In this document: piece after piece, positions 45,679 to 54,591 of the stretch
Numbering within the stretch: position 1 is the first letter of the stretch
Layout: the number at the start of each line of letters is the position of its first letter
NCBI GenBank assembly: GCA_947165425.1
Contig: CAMVAJ010000001.1
Location: forward strand, 1 to 64,000
Direction of reading: 5' to 3'
DNA: 64,000 nucleotides
Origin: an uncultured Clostridia bacterium
GTDB taxonomy: Bacteria > Bacillota > Clostridia > Christensenellales > Aristaeellaceae
Notes under the pieces: model-generated
Database searches by the model: none
What the model saw: only the letters and a program-made list of their open reading frames with translations
What the model was told of the DNA's origin: nothing
Made by a program: the position numbers and the translations under genes

Positions 45679-47130
45679 TTACGCGCGCCTCCAGACGCCT
45701 CTGTGGAAGATGACCAGGATCGGGAAAAGCTCAAGGCGGCCCGCAAGCATGAGCATGGTCATCACGATCTTGGCAAACGGCCCGTAGGCCGCGAAGTTGC
45801 CCGCCGGGCCCACCGCGCCGAAGCCAGGGCCCACGTTGCTGATGCAGGTCAGCGCGGCGGTGAAGTTGGTCTCCAGATCATACAGGCCCTCCAGGGAGAT
45901 CAGCAGGCCGCCGATCAGCATCATCAGCACATAGAGGAACACGAAGATGCTGATCTGGTGGAGCATCTGCTCGTCCACGCCGCGGCCCTCGAAGCGCACC
46001 ACGTTGATGCGCCTGGGGGAGTAGGTTCTGGTGATTTCCCGCTTGCTCTGTTTCATCATCAGCGCGATGCGCATGGTTTTGATGCCGCCGGCCGTGGAGC
46101 CGGTGCAGGAACCGCAGAACATCAGCACCAGGAGGACCGCCCGCGCGGCGACCGGCCAGAGCGTGTAATCGGCGTTGGCAAAACCGGTGGTTGAGGAGAC
46201 AGTGGCCACGTTGAAGAGCGCCATCCTCAGCGAGGTTCCGACATCCCACTGGTACTCGGGAAGGATCATGAGCGCGATCAGGAGGACCGCGACGGCGTTG
46301 ATGGACAGATACCAGCGCAGCTCCTCGCTCTTGAAGAAGTCTCTCCAGCGCCCGTTGAAAAGCGCGTAATACAGCGCCAGATTGGTTCCAAAGAGCAGCA
46401 TGAAGAACGAGATCACGATCTCAACGGCAGGGGAGTGGAAGGCGGAGATGCTCTGTCCATAATTGCTGAAGCCGCCGGTTCCGGCTGTGCCGAAGGTATG
46501 GATCGCGGCATCAAAGGGATTCAGCCCGCACAGGAGCAGGACGACGAACATCAGCAGCGACAGAATCGTGTAGATTACATAGAGGATCTTGGCGGAATCC
46601 GTCATGCGGGGAGCGACCTTGCTCAGGGACGGGCCGGGACTCTCCGCCTTGACCAGATAGGAGGTCCTTCCGCCCAGCTTGGGCAGAAGCGCCAGCATCA
46701 GCACCAGCACGCCCATGCCGCCGATCCAGTGCGTAAAAGAGCGCCAGAACGCGATTCCCATGGGCATGCGCTCAAAATCGGTGACCACCGTGGAGCCCGT
46801 CGTGGTGAAGCCGGAGACCGCCTCAAAGTACGCGTCCACGAAATTCGGGATAAACCCGGAGAACACAAAGGGAAGGGCGCCGAAGACCGACATCAGGACC
46901 CAGGCCAGGCCGACGATCACGAAGCCCTCTCTTGCGCGGAGATTCGTGATCTGAGGCCGGGCGAAGAGGCGCAAAGGCAGACCCACTGCGGCGGTAATCA
47001 GGATTGCGAGAGCCAGCGCCGGCGCATCCCCCTCGTGGTGGAAGAGGGCAATCAACAGGGACGGAACCATGCAGCCTGCCTCGATGAGCAGAATAAAGCC
47101 GAGGTTCCTGGCGACCAGCTTGATGTTCAT
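45679..47130 (-). CDS. trkH: K+ uptake protein TrkH/KtrB family
   Basis: 483 residues, about ten membrane segments with the four pore-loop repeats: SGFTTTGSTVV, GTAGTGGFSNYG, SSTTGFANADY and ISNVGPGFGAVG. HWIGGMGVLVLMLALLP and SCTGSTAGGIKTMRI are typical. Membrane channel for K+ uptake; gated by TrkA, whose gene precedes it with a 4-nt overlap (ATGA). Confidence 0.95.
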   Translation of the reverse strand: MNIKLVARNLGFILLIEAGCMVPSLLIALFHHEGDAPALALAILITAAVGLPLRLFARPQITNLRAREGFVIVGLAWVLMSVFGALPFVFSGFIPNFVDAYFEAVSGFTTTGSTVVTDFERMPMGIAFWRSFTHWIGGMGVLVLMLALLPKLGGRTSYLVKAESPGPSLSKVAPRMTDSAKILYVIYTILSLLMFVVLLLCGLNPFDAAIHTFGTAGTGGFSNYGQSISAFHSPAVEIVISFFMLLFGTNLALYYALFNGRWRDFFKSEELRWYLSINAVAVLLIALMILPEYQWDVGTSLRMALFNVATVSSTTGFANADYTLWPVAARAVLLVLMFCGSCTGSTAGGIKTMRIALMMKQSKREITRTYSPRRINVVRFEGRGVDEQMLHQISIFVFLYVLMMLIGGLLISLEGLYDLETNFTAALTCISNVGPGFGAVGPAGNFAAYGPFAKIVMTMLMLAGRLELFPILVIFHRGVWRRA

Positions 47131-48491
47131 TTGCGGATAACCTCGTTCAGATCGTTCAGGCCGCGCTCGCAGGTGATGATGATCACATTGTCGCCGTCTT
47201 CGATGTGGTCGTTGCCGAAGGGGACGATCACCTTACCGCGGCGCACGATCACGGCGACAATCGAGTTGGCGCGGGTATTCAGCTCCTTGAGCGGGATGCC
47301 GATATAGGGATCCCCCTTGCGGGCGATGAATTCCAGCGCCTCCACCTTGCCGTTGAGCAGACGATACAGCTTTTCCACCTTCGTGCCGCTGCCGTTGACA
47401 CGCGCGCGCACGTAGCGGAGGATGCTGGCGGAGGTGATCTGCCGCGGACTGATGACAGATTCCAGACCGAGCTTGGGGATCAGGTCTGTATAGTTCAGCC
47501 GATTGTTCTTGACGACGACCTTGTTTACGCCCTGGGTGCTGGCATAGAGGCCCGTCATCAGGTTTTCCTCATCCCGGTCGCACAGGGCGATGAAGGCGTC
47601 CATATTCTGCAGGCCTTCCTGCTCGAGGAGAAGCTGATTCGTACCGTCGCCGAGGAGCACATTCACCTGGGGGAGCTCCTCGCTGAGCTGGGCGGCTTTC
47701 GCTGGCTTCATCTCGATCAGGGAGACGTGCATGCCGGTCGGCACAATCATCTTGGAGAGATAGTAGCTGATGCGTCCGCCGCCGAGGATCATGACATCCT
47801 TGACCTGATGCGTGTCGCGGCCGATATACCGGAAGAAGTGGGTGATGGTCACCGGGTCGGCGGCCACATAGACGCGGTCATTCTCCTCAATGGTGAAATC
47901 GCCGGTCGGAATGGTGACCGATTTATCGCGCTCCACCGCGGCGTAAAGCACGCGGGGCAGACCCGGCAGGCGGGTGGAGAGATCCCGCAGACGGCAGCCG
48001 GTGACCGCGTCCTTCGCGCTGGCGCGGAACTCCACCATCTCCACCCGGCCCTTGGCGAAGGATTCGATATTGTTTGCAAAGGGGAAACGCAGCAGACGGC
48101 TGATTTCCAGGGCGGTCGCGCGCTCCGGGTTGACCGCCATGTCGATGCCGAGCTCGGACTGGAGCAGAATCTGGCTCTCGTTGTATTCCGGGTCCCGGAT
48201 CCGGGCGATGGTGTACTTCGCGCCCAATCGCTTGCCGATCAGACAGCAGAGCATGTTGATCTCATCACTGGCGGTGGCGGCGACAAGGATATCCGCCTGA
48301 TCGACCCCGGCGTTGATCAGCGTCTGCGCGTTCGCGCCGTTGCCGCTGATGACCATCACGTCGAGGGTGTCTTCACAGCGGCGGAGAACCTCCTCATCGC
48401 GGTCGATGATCACGACGTCATGCGATTCATTGATCAGATTCTCAGCAAGCGTCCGTCCGACCTTTCCCGCGCCGATGAGCAGAATTCGCAT
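47127..48491 (-). CDS. trkA: Trk K+ uptake regulator TrkA
   Basis: 454 residues with two NAD-binding RCK-N domains, MRILLIGAGKVGRTLAENL at the N-terminus and VMILGGGRISYYLSK near 230, each followed by an RCK-C domain. This double form is the usual TrkA. ATG at 48491 was chosen (AGAGGAG 8 nt upstream); the frame continues upstream without support. First gene of a minus-strand group trkA-trkH-flippase-methylase-nnr. Confidence 0.95.
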   Translation of the reverse strand: MRILLIGAGKVGRTLAENLINESHDVVIIDRDEEVLRRCEDTLDVMVISGNGANAQTLINAGVDQADILVAATASDEINMLCCLIGKRLGAKYTIARIRDPEYNESQILLQSELGIDMAVNPERATALEISRLLRFPFANNIESFAKGRVEMVEFRASAKDAVTGCRLRDLSTRLPGLPRVLYAAVERDKSVTIPTGDFTIEENDRVYVAADPVTITHFFRYIGRDTHQVKDVMILGGGRISYYLSKMIVPTGMHVSLIEMKPAKAAQLSEELPQVNVLLGDGTNQLLLEQEGLQNMDAFIALCDRDEENLMTGLYASTQGVNKVVVKNNRLNYTDLIPKLGLESVISPRQITSASILRYVRARVNGSGTKVEKLYRLLNGKVEALEFIARKGDPYIGIPLKELNTRANSIVAVIVRRGKVIVPFGNDHIEDGDNVIIITCERGLNDLNEVIRK

Positions 48492-48599
48492 AGATTCATC
48501 TCCTCTGTACGCCTTGCGGCGCACGTTCACAGAAGGCGCGCCTGTTGGAAAAACCAAGCTGCGCGCACGTCAAAATGCTGCGGATAATCCGCAAAGCTG

Positions 48600-48628
48600 A
48601 TTGTAACATATGGCAGGATAAAAAGCAA
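48600..48628 (-). promoter_or_regulatory. trkA promoter
   Basis: TTGCTT (48623-48628), 17-bp spacer, TACAAT (48600-48605) on the minus strand, about 100 nt before the start codon. Confidence 0.65.
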
Positions 48629-48768
48629 TTGCGGGACGCGGGTTCATAGGACATCCCCGACGCGGACGGACGTCGGTCGACGGCTGCCGGCCCAAAGCGG
48701 GAACAATCAAATCAAAAAAGATTATATAATGAAATAAAAATAAAAAGTCCCGGAACAGAAAAAAGGTG

Positions 48769-48797
48769 TAGACAAAAACGGGAAAGTCTGCTATAAT
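48769..48797 (+). promoter_or_regulatory. Promoter of the tRNA-Thr/tRNA-Pro transcript
   Basis: TAGACA (48769-48774), 17-bp spacer, TATAAT (48792-48797). Confidence 0.8.
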
Positions 48798-48813
48798 ACC
48801 TCCCGCTGGACGT

Positions 48814-48889
48814 GCCGATATAGCTCAGTTGGTAGAGCGGTTGATTCGTAATCAGCAGGTCATGGGTTCGAGTCCCATTATCGGCTCCA
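48814..48889 (+). tRNA. tRNA-Thr (anticodon CGT)
   Basis: 76 nt including an encoded CCA. Acceptor GCCGATA with TATCGGC, anticodon loop TTCGTAA on GTTGA/TCAGC, T-arm TTCGAGT. Confidence 0.97.
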
Positions 48890-48897
48890 GCGGAAAC

Positions 48898-48971
48898 CGA
48901 GGTGTAGCGCAGTTTGGTAGCGCGCCTGGTTCGGGACTAGGAGGCCGTGGGTTCGAGTCCCACCACTTCGA
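48898..48971 (+). tRNA. tRNA-Pro (anticodon CGG)
   Basis: 74 nt, no encoded CCA (TCT follows). Acceptor CGAGGTG with CACTTCG (one G-U pair), anticodon loop TTCGGGA on CCTGG/CTAGG, T-arm TTCGAGT. Eight nt after tRNA-Thr. Confidence 0.95.
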
Positions 48972-48975
48972 TCTG

Positions 48976-49010
48976 CAGAGACTTCCGGTTGCGGAGGTCT
49001 CTGTTTCGTT
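48976..49010 (+). terminator. Terminator after the tRNA pair
   Basis: A 12-bp stem (48976-48987 with 48992-49003, loop GTTG, one G-U) is followed by TTTCGTT. It separates the tRNAs from obgE, whose own promoter I cannot place with confidence. Confidence 0.8.
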
Positions 49011-49059
49011 ACTTGTGTGATGATCCGCGCATGCGGTCAAAATCCGGACGGAGGATCTG

Positions 49060-50331
49060 ATGGGAAACTTTGTAGACAGGGCTAAAATCACTTGCAAGGC
49101 CGGCAACGGCGGCGATGGATGCGTCTCCTTTCACCGCGAGAAATTCGTCCAGAACGGCGGTCCGGACGGGGGAGACGGCGGCAAGGGCGGCGATATCTAT
49201 CTGTACGCGGATCCCAACATGCACACCCTGCTGGATTTCCGCTTCAAGAGCAAGTTTACGGCTGAGAACGGCGGAAACGGCAGCGCGGGCCGCTGCAAGG
49301 GCAAGAGCGGCGAGGATCTGGTGATCAAGCTGCCGGTGGGCACCGTGCTGCGGGACGACGAGAGCGGCGCGATCGTCGCGGACATGGATCAGGCCGAAGA
49401 GAAGCGCCTGTTCCTGCGCGGAGGGCGCGGCGGATGGGGCAATATGCATTTCGCGACGCCGACCCGGCAGGCCCCAAACTTTGCAAAGCCCGGCTTCAAA
49501 ACCAATATCCACACCTTTCAGCTGGAGCTGAAAACCATCGCGGACGTGGGTCTGGTGGGCTATCCGAACGTCGGGAAGAGCACGATCCTCTCGACCGTGA
49601 CGGCCGCCAAGCCGAAGATTGCCAATTATCACTTCACCACCCTTACGCCGAACCTGGGAATCATCCGCAGACACGGACAGGATATCGTCCTGGCGGACAT
49701 CCCGGGCCTGGTGGAGGGCGCGTCGGACGGCGTGGGGCTGGGACTTGATTTCCTGCGGCATATCGAGCGGACCAGACTGCTCCTCCATGTGGTGGACATC
49801 TCCGGCAGCGAGGGCAGGGACCCGGTGGTGGATTTCGACCAGATCAATCTGGAGCTGAAGCGCTACGGCGGCCTGTCGGAGCGGAAGCAGATTGTGGTCT
49901 GCAACAAGATAGATCTCGGCGGATGCGAGGAAAACCTCGAGCGGATGCGCGCCCGCGCGGCGGAGCTGGGCTATCCCGTTTTTGCGGTCAGCGCCGCGGC
50001 GCACCAGGGATTTGACGAGCTGCTGGATCATGTCGAGAACGCCCTGAAGGATATTCCGCCGATCATCCATTTTACGGAGGAGGCGGAGGCGGACGACGCG
50101 CCGCTGAATGACAACGACTTCTCCATCTCGCTCGTGGACGGCGTTTATCTGGTGGAAGGCCCCGCGATGGAGCATCTGCTGGCCAGCGTCAATTTCGACG
50201 ACAACGAGAGCCTGAACTGGTTCCATCGCACGCTTCGCCGGCTCGGCGTGGTGGACGCCCTGCGCGAAAAGGGCGCGCGGGAGGGCTCGACCGTGGCGAT
50301 CGGAGATATGGAGTTCGATTTTGTGGATTGA
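49060..50331 (+). CDS. obgE: GTPase ObgE (CgtA), ribosome assembly
   Basis: 423 residues. The Obg domain (1-158) has the Gly-rich NGGDGCVSFHREKF and GGPDGGDGGKGGDIY. The G domain has GYPNVGKST (about 166), DIPGLVEGAS (G3) and CNKIDLGG (G4). A C-terminal OCT domain (about 355-423) follows. Essential GTPase in 50S assembly and stress control. ATG after GGAGG. Confidence 0.97.
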   Translation: MGNFVDRAKITCKAGNGGDGCVSFHREKFVQNGGPDGGDGGKGGDIYLYADPNMHTLLDFRFKSKFTAENGGNGSAGRCKGKSGEDLVIKLPVGTVLRDDESGAIVADMDQAEEKRLFLRGGRGGWGNMHFATPTRQAPNFAKPGFKTNIHTFQLELKTIADVGLVGYPNVGKSTILSTVTAAKPKIANYHFTTLTPNLGIIRRHGQDIVLADIPGLVEGASDGVGLGLDFLRHIERTRLLLHVVDISGSEGRDPVVDFDQINLELKRYGGLSERKQIVVCNKIDLGGCEENLERMRARAAELGYPVFAVSAAAHQGFDELLDHVENALKDIPPIIHFTEEAEADDAPLNDNDFSISLVDGVYLVEGPAMEHLLASVNFDDNESLNWFHRTLRRLGVVDALREKGAREGSTVAIGDMEFDFVD

Positions 50332-50345
50332 GAGGATAAGAAAAA

Positions 50346-50639
50346 ATGATTACAAGCAAACAGCGCGCCTATCTGCGGGGCCTTGCCAACGAGCTGCAGC
50401 CTGTGTTGTATGTGGGCAAGGAGGGCATCACCTCTGGGACCATTCAGCAGGTAGAGGAGGACCTGGAGGCACACGAGCTGATTAAGGGCTGTGTGCAGCC
50501 CAACTGCCCGATGGAGGCCAGGGAGGTGCTCTCCGCCCTGTGCGAGGAATGCCAGGCCGAGCCCGTGCAGGCGATCGGGCGCCGATTCTGCCTGTACCGC
50601 CCTGCCAAGGAGAAGCCGACGATCGTGCTGCCCTCTTGA
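50346..50639 (+). CDS. yhbY: YhbY/CRM-domain RNA-binding protein
   Basis: 97 residues of one CRM domain: SKQRAYLRGLANELQPVLYVGKEGI in parts, then ALCEECQAEPVQAIGRRFCLYRP. Binds pre-50S particles. The obgE-yhbY order is common in Firmicutes and fits a shared role in ribosome assembly. 14 nt after obgE. Confidence 0.94.
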   Translation: MITSKQRAYLRGLANELQPVLYVGKEGITSGTIQQVEEDLEAHELIKGCVQPNCPMEAREVLSALCEECQAEPVQAIGRRFCLYRPAKEKPTIVLPS

Positions 50640-50701
50640 CAGCGATGATATAATCGTGATGGACGGCAAAGGCCGTTCAAGAAAGGACTGTGAGAGGCAA
50701 C

Positions 50702-51847
50702 ATGGTTAAAATCAATGTGATCTCCGGCTTCCTCGGCGCGGGCAAAACCACGCTGATCAAAAAGCTGCTGACCGGCAGTCTGCGCAACGAGAAGGTTGTG
50801 CTGCTGGAGAATGAGTACGGCGATATCGGCGTGGACGGCGCGTTCATGAAAGAGGTCGGCATCACGGTCTCCGAGCTGAACGCCGGCTGCATCTGCTGCA
50901 CGCTGGCGGGCGATTTCCAGGGGGCGATCGACCAGCTGATCGACACCTATCATCCGGACCGCATTCTGGTGGAGCCCACCGGCGTCGGCAAGCTCAGCGA
51001 GATCTTGTCCGCGGTGGAGCTGGCTAAAAAGCGCCATCCGGAGATTGTGGTCGGCGGCAGCGCGACCGTGGTGGACGCCGGCAAATGCCGGATGTATATG
51101 AAGTCCTTTGGTGAATTCTTCCTGGATCAGATCAAGAGCGCGTCCACGGTGATTTTCAGCCGGACGCAGCTTCTGTCCGCCGACCGGGTGGAGAAGAGCC
51201 GCGCGCTTGTGGCCGAGGCGCATCCGGATGCCCGCATCATCACCACGCCGTGGGACGATATGACGCCGGATTTCATGCTGGAGGTCATTGAGAACGGGAA
51301 GCCGATCTTCTTCGAGGCGATGGAGCCCGAGGAGGAGGACGACGATGACGATGAGGATGAGCACGATCACCACCATCATCATCACGACCATGAGCATGAG
51401 CACGAGCATGATCATGACGATGATCACGACGACGATCATGACGATGACGACGATCATGACGAGCATGAGCATCATCATGACCATGATCATGACGAGCATG
51501 GGCATCACCATGATCACGAGCATCATCATCACCATCATCACCATCACCATGGCGCGGATGATCACGACGCGGACGAGGTTTTCCAGAATATCGGCGTCGA
51601 GACAGCCAACCGCTACAGCAAAGAGGAGATCAAAGCCAAGCTGGACCAGCTCTCTGACGAGGAGGAGTACGGCAAGGTGCTGCGCGCCAAGGGCATTCTG
51701 CAGGACCAGGATGGCAAATGGTTTGAGTTTGACTTTGTGCCGGGAGAGGCGGACTTCCGCGATGGGACAGCCGACTATACTGGCCGTTTCTGCGTGATCG
51801 GAACTGATCTGAATGAGCGTGCGCTCCACAGCCTCTTTGGCCTGTGA
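50702..51847 (+). CDS. G3E-family GTPase (CobW/COG0523) with long His/Asp-rich tract
   Basis: 381 residues. GFLGAGKTTL (9-18) is Walker A, the metal motif is CICC (63-66) in NAGCICCTL, and VEPTGVGKLSE follows. From about 213 to 292 lies a stretch nearly all Asp, Glu and His (about 37 His, including runs of 6 and 10), replacing the modest His-rich insert of relatives, before the C-terminal domain (VGKWFEF-like strands). COG0523 proteins move zinc or other metals into target enzymes. The ATG follows AGAGG. Metal and client unknown; no Zur box or nearby metalloenzyme was recognised. Confidence 0.92.
   Translation: MVKINVISGFLGAGKTTLIKKLLTGSLRNEKVVLLENEYGDIGVDGAFMKEVGITVSELNAGCICCTLAGDFQGAIDQLIDTYHPDRILVEPTGVGKLSEILSAVELAKKRHPEIVVGGSATVVDAGKCRMYMKSFGEFFLDQIKSASTVIFSRTQLLSADRVEKSRALVAEAHPDARIITTPWDDMTPDFMLEVIENGKPIFFEAMEPEEEDDDDDEDEHDHHHHHHDHEHEHEHDHDDDHDDDHDDDDDHDEHEHHHDHDHDEHGHHHDHEHHHHHHHHHHGADDHDADEVFQNIGVETANRYSKEEIKAKLDQLSDEEEYGKVLRAKGILQDQDGKWFEFDFVPGEADFRDGTADYTGRFCVIGTDLNERALHSLFGL
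51338..51577 (+). repeat. CAT/GAC/GAT-rich low-complexity tract encoding the His/Asp run
   Basis: About 240 bp made almost only of CAY, GAY and GAR codons in mixed order. It has the look of a slippage-prone microsatellite kept in frame; His codons CAT and CAC alternate irregularly, so it is not a pure tandem repeat. Confidence 0.85.
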
Positions 51848-51907
51848 TCTCAGAAACCATCTACTGATTCTTTCCGCCGGACAACGATATCATAGATGAC
51901 CTGCGAT

Positions 51908-51939
51908 GAGGTGACAGCGCGGCATCACGCTGCCACCTC
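51908..51939 (+). promoter_or_regulatory. Imperfect hairpin before the CoA-transferase gene
   Basis: 51908-51919 pairs with 51928-51939 (12 bp with one mismatch, 8-base loop). The following bases (GTTGTATATC) are not a U-run. Possibly a leader structure or weak terminator of the G3E gene. Confidence 0.4.
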
Positions 51940-51973
51940 GTTGTATATCTGCGCTTCGACGAGGTAAACGAAC

Positions 51974-53485
51974 ATGTTTCAAATCATGTCGGCAGACGAC
52001 GCGATCAGGATGATACCGGACGGTGCTTGTATCTGCGTTAATTCTTTTGTGGGGATCGAGAACCCGGTGGAGCTGCACGAGGCGCTGGGCCGGCGCTTTC
52101 ATGAGACCGGCTCGCCCGCGCATCTCACGGTGGTCTCCAGCGCCGGCTTCGGCGTCTGGGATGAAAACCGGGCCGCGGAGGGATATATCCGGGAGGGCGC
52201 GGTGGACAAGCTGATCTGCGGCCACTTCGGCGCGATGCCTTCCACAAAGAAAATTGTATTGGAAGACCGCTTTGAGGCGTATAATCTGCCGCTGGGCTGC
52301 ATTTCCCACGCCATCCGCGCCCAGGCCGGCGGTCTGCCCGGCGCGCTGTCCAAGGTCGGGCTGGATATTTTTGTGGATCCAAGACGGCAGGGCCCCGGCA
52401 TCAACCGCATCTCGAAGAGCAAGAGCTATGTCAAGCTGGTAGAGGTTGACGGCGAAGAGTTCTTATACTACAAGCTGCCCAAGATCAACGTTGCGATGAT
52501 CAAGGGCACGGCAGCGGATCCCCGGGGCAATATCTCCTTTGACGACATGTATATGTCCGGAGACGCGCTCTCGATCTGCCAGGCGACCAAGGCCAACGGC
52601 GGTATTGTGCTGGTGCAGGTGGACCGGCTGGTGGATATGCCCTCACGCCCCCGTAACGCCATCATCCCGGGCTGCTTTGTGGATGCCATCGTGGTCGTGG
52701 AGCCCGGCTGGCGCGACGAGGCCTACACGGCGCTGACAGGCAGCTTTGAGATTCCCTACTCCGAGTGGTCCCTGTGGACGGATCGGATCGAGAGCCTGAG
52801 CAACCAGCGCCGCCAGGATTCGACCGCCGCCCGGATTATCGGCAAGCGCGCCGCGAAGGAGCTGCGGAAAGAGGATATCGTCAACGTGGGCATCGGAATC
52901 CCCGAGATGGTTTCCCACTATGCACGCAAAAACGGCATGCTGGATCACATCACCCTGACGGTAGAGTCCGGCAGCGTGGGCGGCTTTCCCGCGTCCGGAG
53001 CCGTATTCGGCGCGATGATCGGCGCGACCTGCGTCATCGATATGTCCAACCAGTTTGACCTGTACGATAACGGCGGACTGGATATCTGCTTCATGGGCGC
53101 GCTTGAGGTGGACCGGCACGGCAATGTGAACGCGCACCACGGCCCGGGCGCCTTTGCCGGGATTGGCGGCTTTGCCAATATCACCGCGAAAACACCCACA
53201 GTGGTTTTCTGCCTGACCTTCAACACAAAGGGGCTGTCGGTATCGCGCAAGGGCGGCATTATCTCGATCGATCAGAACGGCTCGATCCCGAAGTTCGTCA
53301 ACGAGATCCAGCATGTGAGCTTTTCCGCCCGGCAGGCTGTCGCGAACGGCCAGCGCGTCCTCTACGTGACGGAGCGCTGTGTGCTGACGCTGACTCGCAC
53401 GGGGCTGAAGCTGCTGGAGGTCTATCCGGGGGTGGACGTGGTGCGGGATATCCTCGCGCTGTTGCCCTTCCCGATCGAAATCTGA
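51974..53485 (+). CDS. Acyl-CoA:carboxylate CoA-transferase (propionate/acetate CoA-transferase type)
   Basis: 503 residues, both CoA-transferase halves fused. The N-terminal domain has LPLGCISHAIRAQAGGLPG and DPRRQGPGINR; the C-terminal domain has the catalytic Glu331 in VESGSVGG (EXGXXG motif) and GIGIPEMVSHYA. This is the YdiF/Pct group that moves CoA between short-chain acids. Exact substrates are not set, but a fermentation role (propionate, acetate, lactate or butyrate) fits an anaerobe. Confidence 0.91.
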   Translation: MFQIMSADDAIRMIPDGACICVNSFVGIENPVELHEALGRRFHETGSPAHLTVVSSAGFGVWDENRAAEGYIREGAVDKLICGHFGAMPSTKKIVLEDRFEAYNLPLGCISHAIRAQAGGLPGALSKVGLDIFVDPRRQGPGINRISKSKSYVKLVEVDGEEFLYYKLPKINVAMIKGTAADPRGNISFDDMYMSGDALSICQATKANGGIVLVQVDRLVDMPSRPRNAIIPGCFVDAIVVVEPGWRDEAYTALTGSFEIPYSEWSLWTDRIESLSNQRRQDSTAARIIGKRAAKELRKEDIVNVGIGIPEMVSHYARKNGMLDHITLTVESGSVGGFPASGAVFGAMIGATCVIDMSNQFDLYDNGGLDICFMGALEVDRHGNVNAHHGPGAFAGIGGFANITAKTPTVVFCLTFNTKGLSVSRKGGIISIDQNGSIPKFVNEIQHVSFSARQAVANGQRVLYVTERCVLTLTRTGLKLLEVYPGVDVVRDILALLPFPIEI

Positions 53486-53573
53486 GCAGCCGGGGTTTTT
53501 CCTGCAGGCCGCTGCGGCCTGATGAATGTGTTAATATACCAGACGCAAAGTCTGGGAAATAAGGGGTGTTCTC

Positions 53574-54533
53574 ATGGATATCGATTACCTGTTGGCATTG
53601 CAGGACTTCCGCAACAACACCGGGAACGCGCTGACGCCCTTCATGGAGGGCATTTCGCTGTTCGCGGTCACCTATCTGGTCATGCTTCCGGTTCTCGTCT
53701 ACTGGCTCCTGGACCGGAAGAGCGGCCTGTATGTGCTGGCCTCCTATTACACCTGCTGCGCGGTCAACGCCTCCGTCAAGCTGACGGCCTGCGTCTATCG
53801 GCCCTGGATCCGCGACGCGCGCGTGCTGCCGGCCGGCGATGCCATCGAGACCGCGACAGGCTACTCCTTCCCGAGCGGACACACGGTGACAGCCGGCCCG
53901 ATCTACGGCGGCCTGGCGGTCATCTCGTGGAAGAAGTGGAAGTGGCTCTCCGCGCTCTTTGTGCTCTGTGCGGTGATCACGGGCTTCTCCCGGAATTATC
54001 TGGGGGTGCATACACCCCAGGACGTGTTTGTCGGCATCTTTGAGTCCGTGCTGTGGCTTGTGCTGATCAGAAAGCTGTTCGGCTATCTCTCCGAGCATCC
54101 CGACAAGCTCAAGTGGTTCTTGCTGGGCGGTTTCCTCTTCGGCTGGGCGGCCATCGCCTATATGACCTTCAAGCCCTATCCGATGACCTATGTGGACGGA
54201 AAGCTCCTGGTCGATCCGCAGCGGATGATGAACGACGGCTACGGTGACACGGCCTACCTGATCGGTCTGTGCGTCGCGCTGTTCGTGGAGCGGAAATGGA
54301 TTCGCTTTGAGGCGGCCGGCCTGAATGCCAAGGGAATCGGCGTCTGCGCGGTCGGTATGGTCGGTCTGTGGGCGATGCTCACCTACCTCAAGTCCCCGCT
54401 GGACGCGCTGCTCGGGACCCACTGGGGCCACTTCCTCCACTCGTTCCTGGTGGTCTTCTACTGCATCGCCCTCGTCCCGCTCTTCATCAAGCTGATCTGC
54501 GGAACGCACAGCGAGGCAGAAGCCAAAGCGTAA
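53574..54533 (+). CDS. PAP2-family membrane phosphatase
   Basis: 319 residues, about seven membrane segments. KLTACVYRPWIRD, SFPSGHTVTAGP and FSRNYLGVHTPQDV are the three phosphatidic acid phosphatase motifs with catalytic His residues. Likely acts on a lipid phosphate or undecaprenyl diphosphate in the membrane. Ends before a strong terminator. Confidence 0.9.
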   Translation: MDIDYLLALQDFRNNTGNALTPFMEGISLFAVTYLVMLPVLVYWLLDRKSGLYVLASYYTCCAVNASVKLTACVYRPWIRDARVLPAGDAIETATGYSFPSGHTVTAGPIYGGLAVISWKKWKWLSALFVLCAVITGFSRNYLGVHTPQDVFVGIFESVLWLVLIRKLFGYLSEHPDKLKWFLLGGFLFGWAAIAYMTFKPYPMTYVDGKLLVDPQRMMNDGYGDTAYLIGLCVALFVERKWIRFEAAGLNAKGIGVCAVGMVGLWAMLTYLKSPLDALLGTHWGHFLHSFLVVFYCIALVPLFIKLICGTHSEAEAKA

Positions 54534-54544
54534 GACTTCCTCCC

Positions 54545-54584
54545 GTTAAACAAAAGCACCGCCGAGGCGGTGCTTTTGTTTAAC
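54545..54584. terminator. Strong bidirectional terminator
   Basis: A perfect 18-bp inverted repeat (54545-54562 with 54567-54584, loop CGAG) with A and T runs at its ends. It stops both the PAP2 gene and the rnf operon, which converge here. Confidence 0.93.
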
Positions 54585-54591
54585 CCTGATT

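Larger units (their letters stand above)
48492..48813. other. Intergenic region between trkA and the tRNA pair
   Basis: 322 bases. It holds the trkA promoter (minus strand) and the tRNA promoter (plus strand). A short hairpin, CCGACG (48657-48662) with CGTCGG (48671-48676), lies in the GC-rich middle, and an A/T-rich stretch (48709-48764) precedes the tRNA promoter and could act as an UP element. I see no coding sequence. Confidence 0.7.

Noticed and set aside
50636..50654. TTGACA and TATAAT before the G3E GTPase gene
   Set aside because: The spacer is only 7 bp, so the two boxes cannot form one promoter; the TTGACA overlaps the yhbY stop.
51288..51797. Met/Thr/Ile-rich frame over the His tract
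   Set aside because: It arises from reading the CAT/GAT repeats out of frame; it has no independent support.
53505..53521. Perfect short palindrome CAGGCC...GGCCTG after the CoA-transferase gene
   Set aside because: No U-run follows on either strand at the right place; too short to call.
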